A stretch of DNA of 48,390 nucleotides from a virus, in IMG/VR virus record IMGVR_UViG_3300012931_000004, positions 1 to 48,390 of that record, one strand, 5' to 3'. Position 1 is the first letter of the stretch. Each line of letters begins with the position of its first letter. A program made the translations under genes and the position numbers. This document shows, in pieces, positions 7,301-15,338 of this stretch. Below the pieces are notes generated by a model, which searched no databases, was not told where the DNA came from, and worked only from the letters and a program-made list of their open reading frames with translations.

Positions 7301-9445
7301 CTCTTTGTCGATAGTCTCAAGATCACGTTCGATCTCAGCTTCAATCTCAGCTTCACGCTCAGGTGTCATTTCAGGAGCAGGCTTACGAGTCTCATCAGCT
7401 TTAACTTCAGCTCTTAGCTTCGCATTCTCCTGAACTTTTGCAAACGCATCCTCAGCAGCTACTACTTCTTCAGGTGCAGGTTCAGGAAGATTCTTAATTC
7501 GATCTTCAATGATCTTAGCCCCATCAGCTTCCTTCATCTTGCTGATTGCTGAGTCCTTATATCCAAGTCTCTGAAGCTTATATCGAGTTTCAGGTGTAAC
7601 TGTGTTCAAATTTTGAACAGAGGTTGTGGGTTCGGCTCCTTTGTTTCTTACAAGGCCTTTATCAAGTATAACATACCACCCGTATGTCTCATCTCCATAC
7701 TTTACTGCATCATACCCATCCTTCTTGAGAAGTGTAGAAAGCTCTTCCCCAAACTTCTTCGCATCTATACTATACCATCCACCTTCAGGGTGAGGGACTT
7801 TTCCAATATTATTAAGTGCTTGCTTGTTATACTTCATCCATAAAGAGTCTACATCTGTGATTTCAGTAAATATATCTTCAGCCTCCTGGAGCACTGGAAG
7901 TGAGTCAGCTTCTATTACTTTTGTAGGATTCTTTATTATTACTTCTTTAACATCTCCAAAACCTTTTGCATCTTCCCTATTTGTAAAGGCATACAAACCT
8001 TCTCCTTCTGTTGGAGCACCAGTATTACGACCCTCTCCTCTATACAAAGTTATAGTTTTTTCCTGCTTATTCTTAATAATATCAATCTGCTCACCATGCT
8101 CCATAGCCTGAATATCTTCAGCTGTATAACCAAGCTTCTCCAGCCTCAGGCGATTCCTTCTCGACGCCTTCGTCTCCGCTGTCGTCCCCTCAAGTGCTTG
8201 AACATCTCCACTTGTGCTAACCGTTTCTCCGCCTGCTCCCTCGACAGGTTGCCCCTCGACAGGCTTTTCCCTTCCTTGCTCACTACCTTGTATCCTCTGG
8301 ATGTTTTGCGTATCACCTTCAGCCTCCTTAAACTGTTGTCTTTTTCTTGCTAAAGCACTTACAACTGTCTCTCCCTCCTCGAGAGTGAAAGTAGTCCCAG
8401 TGACTGGATCAGTAAAGAAGGGAAAGTCCTTGATAGACCCGTAACCCTCTTGAATACCATTGAACTTAACACCAGCAGCATCTGCCTCGGCTTGATAATC
8501 AGCAGCAGTTGAAGCTGGCTTCTCAATACTATTATCCAGAATATTGATAAGCTCTTCATCAGTCTTCGACCTTATGTCTTCATCTGTATAGCCAAGGCTG
8601 GTAAGCTTCTCAGTCTGCTCCTTTCCAATTGGTTCGAGATCAAGCTCACCTTGCTTGCGAACAACAGTATCAGGACCCTTAGGAACATATAACCCTTCAG
8701 GCTCTTCCTTAGCAGCTTCCTGAAGCTTCTGCAAATCTTCTGCAGCAGCAGGATCAGTCTCAGCCTTCTTCTTAAGCTCTGCCTCTACATTCTCAACAGT
8801 CGCTTTACTCCTCAACCGTCTGACAACTGCCTTCCCGACTCCTCCAAGAACTGCAAATGCAGGATGGAGAACAGCTGTCGCAGCCCCAAATCCCAGTGCT
8901 TCCTTTCCACCCTCCAGAAGCTTCTCTCCAATAGGTGTTTGTGCACTGGTTCCAATGGCAGTGCCAACTATTCCACCTTCAGCTGCTCCTCTAGCAATAG
9001 CCTTCCCATACCTTCTCATTGTAGTTGATGCAGGAGTCAGCAGCGACTCTGCGTACTTCCCCACTGCTGGAAGCTTACTCGCAGCGCCAAGCACAGCTCG
9101 TCCACCAACTGTGTATATAGGAACCTGAGGAAGAAACTCAACAAGCCCTCCAGCTAACTGTCCAAGCGTCGAAGTTTCAGGATACGCAGTGATAGCTGAT
9201 GCAAAGGGATTGTTCTCAAAAAACTGCTGGTAGGGTCCAGGTGTCGGCTCTTCTCCTGTTAGATAGCTACCAACATTCGAGACCTTCTTCATCACCTCAG
9301 CCATGCCTTTACTGAGGTGGCCTATAGTACGCTCTACAATGTTAGGCTCAACAGGATAGTATGTACTTATATACCTCTTAGCTACTTCCATTGAAGTGCC
9401 GTCAGGGAAAGACACCGTACTTCCATCAGGTGTTAATAGTTCCAT
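4232..9445 (-). CDS. Giant polyvalent injected virion protein with ADP-ribosyltransferase-like domain
   Basis: At 1737 residues this is the largest gene. The N-terminus (VSFPDGTSMEVAKRYI) is typical of phage internal virion proteins. Glycine/alanine-rich membrane-active stretches follow (about 90-210). A short helical repeat of the form LxxLGYxxxxI...II occurs three times, near 279-306, 434-461 and 621-650. Copies two and three bracket an ART-like domain (about 462-605): LYRGEG, GLYAFTNREDAKGFGDV, a loop, then DGYDAVKYGDETYGW. A long helical region and a C-terminal half like large polyvalent-protein-associated domains follow. It is probably ejected with the DNA, with the ART domain modifying a host target; that role is inferred from the fold. 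Palindromic site 2 lies inside the coding sequence. Confidence 0.85.
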   Translation of the reverse strand: MELLTPDGSTVSFPDGTSMEVAKRYISTYYPVEPNIVERTIGHLSKGMAEVMKKVSNVGSYLTGEEPTPGPYQQFFENNPFASAITAYPETSTLGQLAGGLVEFLPQVPIYTVGGRAVLGAASKLPAVGKYAESLLTPASTTMRRYGKAIARGAAEGGIVGTAIGTSAQTPIGEKLLEGGKEALGFGAATAVLHPAFAVLGGVGKAVVRRLRSKATVENVEAELKKKAETDPAAAEDLQKLQEAAKEEPEGLYVPKGPDTVVRKQGELDLEPIGKEQTEKLTSLGYTDEDIRSKTDEELINILDNSIEKPASTAADYQAEADAAGVKFNGIQEGYGSIKDFPFFTDPVTGTTFTLEEGETVVSALARKRQQFKEAEGDTQNIQRIQGSEQGREKPVEGQPVEGAGGETVSTSGDVQALEGTTAETKASRRNRLRLEKLGYTAEDIQAMEHGEQIDIIKNKQEKTITLYRGEGRNTGAPTEGEGLYAFTNREDAKGFGDVKEVIIKNPTKVIEADSLPVLQEAEDIFTEITDVDSLWMKYNKQALNNIGKVPHPEGGWYSIDAKKFGEELSTLLKKDGYDAVKYGDETYGWYVILDKGLVRNKGAEPTTSVQNLNTVTPETRYKLQRLGYKDSAISKMKEADGAKIIEDRIKNLPEPAPEEVVAAEDAFAKVQENAKLRAEVKADETRKPAPEMTPEREAEIEAEIERDLETIDKEPISNAADLIIKMQNHFDDATLDTLVDNLPISKEERLLEMKLALERRQIKVEAEKAGVKIEKPEAVKPAASESRAELDARLKAMRRRKKDTSSVQAEIDRYNKKLEEEGLGEELPPEEGGELIFDMLGGQQIYNFAKRLLGERKSQANAEHKRVIAEVNGKQLIARVDSDFVDGMIAKMGENLRRFVRTKANTPDFAYIDNKKMEPLIFDLHKKMYEGNFAASQRNETVRAAETTLASVESKERIRDILEGKTTEGSPEELEAARMVRTELDAVRDKYKAHLREDFKNNLNEDENAALAEIIAGRPVEEVIAKYKTHVVLDKLGRRRQRAWVDEEVIRDTAKEYADIDKWGLDDYVTHYERGPLRIVSGGRLYAKAMSEADAARKFADLVELYPDKEFQIDTKHNLEELATGLSKRSYNRLLWNMQNGLKKSIEGINSAAARRLAQKGLQGRFFIKPTYQFSPYTMDRREFLQGEKNVFDILYNYMYSMEKKMALDPAIDAARKAMMKTEVVGQESYVKKDGTTGTRDIKRPFLNEEEQAYLNRYIEDIKGRYYKGDEIVDGLLKNVGSQRLYSKAIQASRELEANLKLGYAPVKGLINAASGLGHIWTKTGTRYVAEGAAFLKTAEGKDFMKAMEPYLGVNIVESATGELSTRGTFERWGILAAPKTEFGRKMHSLIEPLGLFQAPELPVRKLTLAANYLMAKSSGMSEAAARDTAIKANWFQQFTYDMASLPEIMRSPTGRLLMQFKPYLLKEMEFISTLRGPEIARYIGMQLALGGPRGLVMIAKSLPILGMMQGWNELENWMNKEYPRASRGIGGALGVDITAPATFQFPASMKDWLGPTLSDITSLYKNVVTPLVDGHGLEGVEGMRAGSSIFPIIRHWRNVIEQVVDKDGWVKDERGRRLWHIDNTATFVAKSVAGAEPIELNRIRVAERNIGDKEKLLADQKTETIDDVLDAVAKGKPLTTDLIERMMRLGIKPSTLRRAAQFRVLDPKQRRLLMTEVIRRPDILEQYPDAGDLER
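7603..7619. promoter_or_regulatory. Palindromic site 2 (inside a coding region)
   Basis: TGTTC-AAATTTT-GAACA with flanks CTG and GAG. On the minus strand it encodes SVQNLNT, between the ART-like domain and the third short repeat of the giant protein. Confidence 0.8.
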
Positions 9446-9458
9446 CTGTCATACCTCT

Positions 9459-10949
9459 TTAAAAGAATGGGATAGGTAAGGAAGCAGGTAAGTATATATT
9501 TTCAAGTGCCGCTCCTTTGTTTCCAAACATTCTAAGTAGCTCATACCCTGGACTCTCTGGATCAGTTCCAGTAAAATCCATCTTTTCTTGCCCTTTCTTC
9601 ATCATATCTTGTACAGTTTTTAGTTTAACAGGATCTGCAACAAAAGTACTCCCATTCTTCCCTGCCTCCTGCTCCATTTTCTTTATGTCATTATAAGCTG
9701 GTCCGTATAGCTTACGGCCAATAGTATCACGCATAAGTACTGACTTCTTTATAGCATCTACCAAAGCAGGAGTTCTAGGCCCTGTGATTCCTTTTGCTGC
9801 AAGGTTCATTCTCTGTAACTGATCCATAGTCTTCCATGCCTGTTCAGTAGGTGCTGCTTCCCATTTAGCAATATCTGAGTTAGCCTTCTCATACATCTTT
9901 GTATCTATCTCAAACTGCTTCAAGTCCCTAGAAGCGGCGGCATTAGCCATCATGCCTTTATAGTGCATATCTGCAGTATATCTCATAGTTGCATAATGAA
10001 GACCTGCGTTCATGAGACTACTTGCAGTCTTTGCACCTTCTGGATTCATGGCATTTAGTGTCATCCAATCTCCAATAGTGCCACCGTGAGGGGATGGAAG
10101 CTTAGCAAGCCCTGGATTTGTAGCAATCCAGTTCTGTAACTGTTGCAGAGCAAGTGCGTCCTTTCCTTTGATGACCTCTAACTGGGCGAGAACAGGAGCT
10201 GTATTTATTCTTATATGTTCTTCTACTCTCTGAGGCATCATCTGCCAGTTTTTATATCCAGCCTCACTTTTGAGAAGGGCAACTTGTGCTGGAGCAATAA
10301 GATTATCGTTAATCTGCTTCTGGATGTCAAGCTCCTGCTTCTTCTGTGCACTTCCATATGTGTAAGCAGCCATAATCTGCTCAGGAGTCATGGCTCCAGC
10401 AACATCAGGTGATAAGTTGAAAGAGAAAGGCTGGACATTCGGAAGCGTTCCAACAGGTGCCTGTCCAGCAATCTCATCACCTATTGGTCGAGTAGGGTTT
10501 GGTGTAAGCTCCGGCTTCGCACTGAAAGCGTTTCCTATTGGTTCAGTATTAACTGCCTTCTTCATCATATCTCCAAAGCCAGGAACGACAGTGGGAGAGA
10601 TCTCTGCCGCTTTCTTGAGAAGACTAGAGGCAGTTGACAACTCTTTTGCCTTTACCATAGGATCAACTTGTGCAACTGCGTTAGGGGTATTCTGAGCTTG
10701 CATACCCTTAAGTGCATCAACAAGTGCTCTTGACTGCATCATAGGCCTTACACTTGTTGCCAAGTTTCCTGCAAAATCTTTAGGAGCCATAGCACCTCCA
10801 ATGTTCAGGAGAAGAGTCTGCAGAGTGGGATTAGTCAATGCACTACTTAACCCATCCATGAAGCCTCCACCTCCAGTAGTAGGAGAACCTGGAGCCAGCC
10901 CGGGGTTAACCTGAAAGTTTGCAAACATACTGCCATAATCTTCAGCCAT
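9459..10949 (-). CDS. Probable internal virion (injection) protein
   Basis: The 496-residue protein has a glycine-rich N-terminus (GSPTTGGGGFMDGLSSAL) and then long helical, alanine/lysine/glutamine-rich segments. It has no enzyme motif. It lies between the giant polyvalent protein and a glycine-zipper protein, the usual arrangement of the three ejection proteins of short-tailed phages. The start follows AAAGGAGG, which is continuous with palindromic site 3. Confidence 0.7.
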   Translation of the reverse strand: MAEDYGSMFANFQVNPGLAPGSPTTGGGGFMDGLSSALTNPTLQTLLLNIGGAMAPKDFAGNLATSVRPMMQSRALVDALKGMQAQNTPNAVAQVDPMVKAKELSTASSLLKKAAEISPTVVPGFGDMMKKAVNTEPIGNAFSAKPELTPNPTRPIGDEIAGQAPVGTLPNVQPFSFNLSPDVAGAMTPEQIMAAYTYGSAQKKQELDIQKQINDNLIAPAQVALLKSEAGYKNWQMMPQRVEEHIRINTAPVLAQLEVIKGKDALALQQLQNWIATNPGLAKLPSPHGGTIGDWMTLNAMNPEGAKTASSLMNAGLHYATMRYTADMHYKGMMANAAASRDLKQFEIDTKMYEKANSDIAKWEAAPTEQAWKTMDQLQRMNLAAKGITGPRTPALVDAIKKSVLMRDTIGRKLYGPAYNDIKKMEQEAGKNGSTFVADPVKLKTVQDMMKKGQEKMDFTGTDPESPGYELLRMFGNKGAALENIYLPASLPIPFF

Positions 10950-10964
10950 CTTTATATCCTCCTT

Positions 10965-10981
10965 TGTTCAAAATTTGAACA
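10965..10981 (-). promoter_or_regulatory. Palindromic site 3
   Basis: TGTTC-AAAATTT-GAACA with flanks CTT and TAGTTATG. It sits between two late genes. Read on the minus strand it ends in AAAGGAGG, the ribosome-binding site of the gene starting at 10949. Confidence 0.88.
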
Positions 10982-10984
10982 TAG

Positions 10985-11836
10985 TTATGAAATCAATCCT
11001 GCTGCCAGCCCTACAACCCCACCGATAACGGCTCCAGGAGCTCCGCCAACCATAGCCCCAGATGCTGCTCCCGCCAAAGCTCCACCTATAGCTTTCGCTG
11101 CCTTGCTTGATCCAGCAACCTCATTCTGAGTATTGATCGCCCCCTGCATTGCTGCAATCGCAACCCTCTCATACTCAAGAACTGTAAAAGGCCACAAGGC
11201 ATCTTTTGAAGCCATACTATAATTCTTCTCATCTACATCTATGAGTGTTGAATAGTAAAGCTTCATGATCTGACAATAGGTATTCACAACGTTTATGTTC
11301 CATTGTAAGTGAGCCTGCCACCTCTCTTGTGCTACAGAGATCAGTCGATATTTAAGCTCAGCTGAAAACTTCGCTAATGTCTTCAACCTCGTGTCTTCAA
11401 CAAGCGATCTTCCAACCACATACGACGACGTAAGAACAGCGTTCATATCTCTCATGCCAACCTGCAAAGCAGGCATAACATTCGCCTCAACATCATCATC
11501 AAGAAGAGCAGCCTCAGCTGACACAAGATTCTTTGTGGTCGTTCCATCTATCGTTGCATCAAAGATCTCGTCCCACAGCGTATCAACATCCAGGCCAGCC
11601 ATAAACTTCCCATACATATCGTAGAGGGAAGGGTAAGAGCTGATGAGGTAACCTGTTCCGAAGAATGCATCTGTCAGATCAATGTCCGTATAGCCGGAGA
11701 AAGGAGACGTCGCAATCGCTGTTGCCCTCTGAGTAGCAACAATATCTAGAAAGTTACTATGATGCTCTTCGATATAAGGAGCGTATCTAATCTCTGACCG
11801 TCCTGAGCTACTGCTTCCACCACCACTGCTTCCCAT
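10985..11836 (-). CDS. Probable internal virion protein with C-terminal glycine zipper
   Basis: The 283-residue protein starts with a serine/glycine tract. The central part is helical. It ends in a glycine-zipper membrane segment (GGALAGAASGAMVGGAPGAV), a hallmark of phage ejection proteins that line or cross the host envelope. AAGGAGG lies before the start. It is the third member of the presumed injection complex with the two genes downstream. Confidence 0.7.
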   Translation of the reverse strand: MGSSGGGSSSSGRSEIRYAPYIEEHHSNFLDIVATQRATAIATSPFSGYTDIDLTDAFFGTGYLISSYPSLYDMYGKFMAGLDVDTLWDEIFDATIDGTTTKNLVSAEAALLDDDVEANVMPALQVGMRDMNAVLTSSYVVGRSLVEDTRLKTLAKFSAELKYRLISVAQERWQAHLQWNINVVNTYCQIMKLYYSTLIDVDEKNYSMASKDALWPFTVLEYERVAIAAMQGAINTQNEVAGSSKAAKAIGGALAGAASGAMVGGAPGAVIGGVVGLAAGLIS

Positions 11837-11846
11837 TTGCGCCTCC

Positions 11847-12281
11847 TTATCCTACGTTCATAGTGAATACTCTCGTCTTCTCAACAAAGCCAAGAGCAGT
11901 TGTTCTCTCCCAGATAGCAGGATTCCTGGACGTAAACGTCAGATAAACACAGCCTTCTTTTGATGCAAACTCCTTGATAATACCAAAGGCCTCAGTCCAC
12001 ACTCTACTATCTATCTTCTGCCATACATACAGGGCCTGGAGGAGAATACTTTTTTCACCTGTTATCTTATCAACAGTAATCCTAGTGATCATAAGACCAG
12101 CCAGCATCCTACTATCATCCATCTGCACAAAGCACTGAGCCTTATCACTTAAAAGTGCATGAAGTAACTCGTTCAAGTAAGTCTGCTGATGCTTCTCATC
12201 AACCTCATCAGCCTTGATAGCTGCGAACTTTATTGCCTCCCAGAACTGAGGTATCTGAGAAGCCAGAAGTTTTATCGTCAT
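11847..12281 (-). CDS. GNAT-like acetyltransferase-fold protein
   Basis: The 144-residue protein ends LGFVEKTRVFTMNVG and has FVQMDDSRMLAGLMITRI and GCVYLTFTSRN segments, resembling a GNAT fold with a closing strand. No clear acetyl-CoA loop (Q/RxxGxG/A) is visible, so enzymatic activity is doubtful. Similar small proteins lie between the nozzle and ejection genes of other short-tailed phages. It overlaps the upstream gene by four bases (ATGA). Confidence 0.6.
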   Translation of the reverse strand: MTIKLLASQIPQFWEAIKFAAIKADEVDEKHQQTYLNELLHALLSDKAQCFVQMDDSRMLAGLMITRITVDKITGEKSILLQALYVWQKIDSRVWTEAFGIIKEFASKEGCVYLTFTSRNPAIWERTTALGFVEKTRVFTMNVG

Positions 12282-13957
12282 TGAGTACTCTCCCTGGAGT
12301 ATGTATCCAGATATGAATAGTTATGGATAACTCCGTTTACCTTTATATAATCCAGTTCGATAGCCTCGTAAGTTGTCATCATCATCCTGAACATGAACTC
12401 AACACCATAACAGGGGAGAACAGCAACTCCATCTGGATTAACCCTTGCCCACTGCAGTCTACTGAAAGCAGCTGTCTTCGCATTTCGATAGTCAATAGAC
12501 GCATAGATGATATTCGACGCCTCTGTACCAAACTCCAGTGAGTATATGGTCTTACCCTTCCTCGTTCCCATATCATAGATGTCAGTGCAAAGCTCAATGG
12601 GAAGAGATGTTATTGTTGATGAAGCACAGACATAAGATGTTCCACTCTGGAAGCTATATCCTGTGATGTTAGGAGGACAAACTCCAAGGCTCTTATCCTT
12701 TATCGAATAGACATAGCCATAGATACCGTCACAGATATAGATGAGTGAGCTTCCCTCGTCCAGACTCATCACAACACTCGACCCAAGGTTGTTAAGAAAC
12801 TCACTATAGTCGAGGAGGAGAAGTGTATCTGCAACCTTAAACAGTCTACCCTCTTTATCCACAAAATAGTGCTCGTTCTCAGTCCCACAGAACGCATGCT
12901 TACCCTTCAAGCCAACTCCATAAACCTCTTGAAGACCGTATGTATTCTTGTATGGGAGTAAGAACGAAACTCCATTCTGTCCATACGCAACAACTTTCCC
13001 TCCCAGTTTCTTCAGCCCATATACCCACCCCTTCCAGTTCATGGGTCTCTCACCAGCCACATTATCTCTACCTATTGTAAAGTTCACTTCCCCAATATTA
13101 GACCACTTAACAAAGTTGGCCTTCGATGGAGCAGTAAACATAGTGGGCATAGTGTAAGTATCCCCACTACCAATAGACAGTGCGATGAGAATCTTCGACG
13201 TGTCACCTGAGCTAAACGTTTCTCCTGCAAACTCAGCTCCTGTAAGCATTGACATTGCTATACTGATAGGCGAAGCTGCAACTCCAACATTCAGCCACGT
13301 TCCCAGAATCGTGATAGGAATATTAATCTTCCCTATCTCATTTCCACCTCCATCATAGCGACCACAGTCATACTCCATGTCCAGCTCAGGGTTTCTGTCT
13401 GATACAGGACCAAGAAGCATAGATCGACCATGCTGAGAGAGTGTAACCACTATTGGATCAGCTGTTACATAAACCAGTGATAGAACACTTCCGAGAATAG
13501 TGACTGTTGATATGATAGGATCAGCCGTGATAGAAGTAGCAGCAGTCTCCCACATCTCCCACTCACAGAGGACACAGTTAACTACATTACCAAGTCCTGC
13601 TATTTTATACCATCTATATGCAGTAGTATTAGCAAATGCAGTCTCGTCCCACCCTGTATCTACGTCGAGGGCAGCAAGTGTCGTAAGAGATGTCCAACTA
13701 CCATCTACTCCATTCGTTGAGTCATTAGACCCATAGAACGTACCAGCTTGAAGTTCTGTCTTTGCACTTGCATTAAGAGAGTAAGTCTTAAGCATAGTAA
13801 CAGTCTTCGCATTACCAGCACCATAGTCGATAGCTACATAGGAAAACTTCTGGATATACGTACCAGTATCGTTATCACTACAATAAGTACCATCTGTTTG
13901 GCCTGGCTGACTAGCATCTGTATAATGTGCCAGCAATGCTGATGTTACATCTGCCAT
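12278..13957 (-). CDS. Structural protein with N-terminal discoidin-like domain, possible tail nozzle
   Basis: The 559-residue protein is beta-rich. Residues about 1-145 resemble an F5/8-type (discoidin) sugar-binding domain, with features such as FYGSNDSTNGVDGSWTSL and YRWYKIAGL. The rest has repeated propeller-like strands (WVYGLKKLGGKVVAYGQNGV, YFVDKEGRLFKVADT, IYICDGIYGYVYSI) like phage tail nozzle or stopper proteins. It is probably a virion tail component. Its ribosome site AAAGGGAG is fused to palindromic site 4. Confidence 0.6.
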   Translation of the reverse strand: MADVTSALLAHYTDASQPGQTDGTYCSDNDTGTYIQKFSYVAIDYGAGNAKTVTMLKTYSLNASAKTELQAGTFYGSNDSTNGVDGSWTSLTTLAALDVDTGWDETAFANTTAYRWYKIAGLGNVVNCVLCEWEMWETAATSITADPIISTVTILGSVLSLVYVTADPIVVTLSQHGRSMLLGPVSDRNPELDMEYDCGRYDGGGNEIGKINIPITILGTWLNVGVAASPISIAMSMLTGAEFAGETFSSGDTSKILIALSIGSGDTYTMPTMFTAPSKANFVKWSNIGEVNFTIGRDNVAGERPMNWKGWVYGLKKLGGKVVAYGQNGVSFLLPYKNTYGLQEVYGVGLKGKHAFCGTENEHYFVDKEGRLFKVADTLLLLDYSEFLNNLGSSVVMSLDEGSSLIYICDGIYGYVYSIKDKSLGVCPPNITGYSFQSGTSYVCASSTITSLPIELCTDIYDMGTRKGKTIYSLEFGTEASNIIYASIDYRNAKTAAFSRLQWARVNPDGVAVLPCYGVEFMFRMMMTTYEAIELDYIKVNGVIHNYSYLDTYSRESTQ

Positions 13958-13970
13958 TTTGCACTCCCTT

Positions 13971-13987
13971 TGCTCAAAATTTGAGCA
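13971..13987 (-). promoter_or_regulatory. Palindromic site 4 (compensated arms)
   Basis: TGCTC-AAAATTT-GAGCA, flanks CTT and TAGTTATG. Both arms differ from the usual sequence by matching changes (T to C, A to G), so the symmetry is preserved. Read on the minus strand it leads into AAAGGGAG before the start at 13957. Confidence 0.85.
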
Positions 13988-13990
13988 TAG

Positions 13991-14425
13991 TTATGATAAG
14001 CGAACTTCAATGTTACTGATAGTTGCTGTTCCACCATCAGCCTGAGTTTGATCTCCTCCGAAGTCGATATAGCCAACGATCGGGTCAGCGACAGGAGCTG
14101 CAACTGTGTCATCAAAGATGATTGCGCCAGGAGTCGGGCCAATCGCTCCACCAGATGCAGTCCACGTTACATTGCTCCAGGTGATCTCAGTCCTGTCATC
14201 AGTGTCATCTTCAGTAACAGCAACACCAGCCAAGGTCTTGGTATTCTGGGTGTATCCAAAACCTGTTGCCAGTTCACTTGCTGATACATCTGCATAGCCA
14301 TGATGCGTATCCTTATTGAACGTAAAACCAGTGTTCATCAGGATGATCTTAAAGCTATCTCCTGAAAAGTCGATAGCCTTAGTGGCCAACAGATACTTAA
14401 TCTTATTGCTCGCCGTACTTGCCAT
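13991..14425 (-). CDS. Putative structural protein
   Basis: The 144-residue protein starts MASTASNKIKYLLAT after AAGGAGG. It is beta-rich with many Thr, Gly and Asp residues and no cysteine, the composition of a minor virion protein. Such genes are common between head and tail genes of phages, but no function is known. Its start overlaps the end of the upstream membrane-protein gene by 23 bases. Confidence 0.7.
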   Translation of the reverse strand: MASTASNKIKYLLATKAIDFSGDSFKIILMNTGFTFNKDTHHGYADVSASELATGFGYTQNTKTLAGVAVTEDDTDDRTEITWSNVTWTASGGAIGPTPGAIIFDDTVAAPVADPIVGYIDFGGDQTQADGGTATISNIEVRLS

Positions 14426-14798
14426 TTTTCTGTTCCTCCTTATCCTTTCTCAGTCTATAGTTTCTTTCAACCCTAAGGTCTACCTGCCTATCCCTATACA
14501 GACTAAACACCAGATGAAAGTGGTTAGATAGTCTGTATATTGAGAGGAAGGTTACCCATACTACACAACAATCATAAGCTATTCTATCAACAAACAATAG
14601 AATAGTTAACAAAAGAGCAATCCACACACTCATGCAATCCTTACACTCAAAGACATGCTTACCTTTATAAGAAAGAGCAGGAGTCCACCTTGTCAACATA
14701 GATCTCAAAGGTTGTAGTGGCCCACCTTCAAACCACAGATGCACCATCGCCTCGCAAGCAACTAATCCAAATAAGATTTCCAGCCACATATCCTGCAT
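14403..14798 (-). CDS. Membrane protein with CxxC motif (DUF1360-like)
   Basis: This 131-residue protein has a hydrophobic N-terminus, then ECKDCMSVWIALLLTILLF, a C-x-x-C-x-S-V-W motif at the start of a membrane segment, and another hydrophobic stretch after it. The C-terminus is basic and probably cytoplasmic. The CxxC..W motif resembles DUF1360 phage membrane proteins of unknown role. The ribosome site is weak (GAGAG) and the start overlaps the upstream gene by 37 bases. Confidence 0.6.
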   Translation of the reverse strand: MQDMWLEILFGLVACEAMVHLWFEGGPLQPLRSMLTRWTPALSYKGKHVFECKDCMSVWIALLLTILLFVDRIAYDCCVVWVTFLSIYRLSNHFHLVFSLYRDRQVDLRVERNYRLRKDKEEQKNGKYGEQ

Positions 14799-14947
14799 AT
14801 ATACTCTCGTCTATCCGAAGCACAACAGGCCTTCTTAATCTTCAACCGTTCTCCACAAAGAGGACAAGGATCATCTGTCTGCTCAATCGTCCCAGGAATA
14901 TCATCCTTCTTGCTTCCCTTCCTCAACCCTCTCAGAAAGTTCTCCAT
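14762..14947 (-). CDS. Small zinc-ribbon protein
   Basis: The 61-residue protein contains CPLC and CRIC pairs 20 residues apart, with an extra CC between them, as in a zinc ribbon. A ribosome site TGGAGAAG lies four bases before ATG. It overlaps both neighbours, which is unusual in the late block but consistent with translational coupling. Function unknown. Confidence 0.6.
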   Translation of the reverse strand: MENFLRGLRKGSKKDDIPGTIEQTDDPCPLCGERLKIKKACCASDRREYICRICGWKSYLD

Positions 14948-15338
14948 GTTTCTTCTCCAGAGTTTGTATCCACCAGTTTATGTCTTTGTCTGACAGTAAC
15001 CGAGTATCACAACTGCTACTTGAGCAATCCAACACTGTCCTTATATTATCCTCATTGACTGGAACCATTCTGATATACATATCAGCACCACAATCAGGAC
15101 ACTTAGGTCTCTCATACCTATCCAACAGTGCAGGAATCTTCTTTGCATACTGAGACGAAATAAAGGTGTCTCTCTCTTGTTCTGCCAAAATCTCTTGATA
15201 TGCAGAGAAAGCATGGGTTATGTTCTTTGTAAGTCCAGTCTCTATAAATATCCTCGTAGCTCTCTGGACAGCCATAACCCTCTCATAAAACTCCTGCTGA
15301 GTAAGATTCTTTATCATAGCAATAAGTATGGACAGCAT
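14901..15338 (-). CDS. Zinc-ribbon hypothetical protein
   Basis: The 145-residue protein has a helical N-terminal part and CPDCGADMYIRM followed by LDCSSSSCDTRL, a probable C4 zinc ribbon near residues 80-110. An internal ATG at 15317 is an alternative start; neither has a good ribosome site. It lies in a small cluster of non-structural-looking genes within the late operon. Confidence 0.6.
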   Translation of the reverse strand: MLSILIAMIKNLTQQEFYERVMAVQRATRIFIETGLTKNITHAFSAYQEILAEQERDTFISSQYAKKIPALLDRYERPKCPDCGADMYIRMVPVNEDNIRTVLDCSSSSCDTRLLSDKDINWWIQTLEKKHGELSERVEEGKQEG

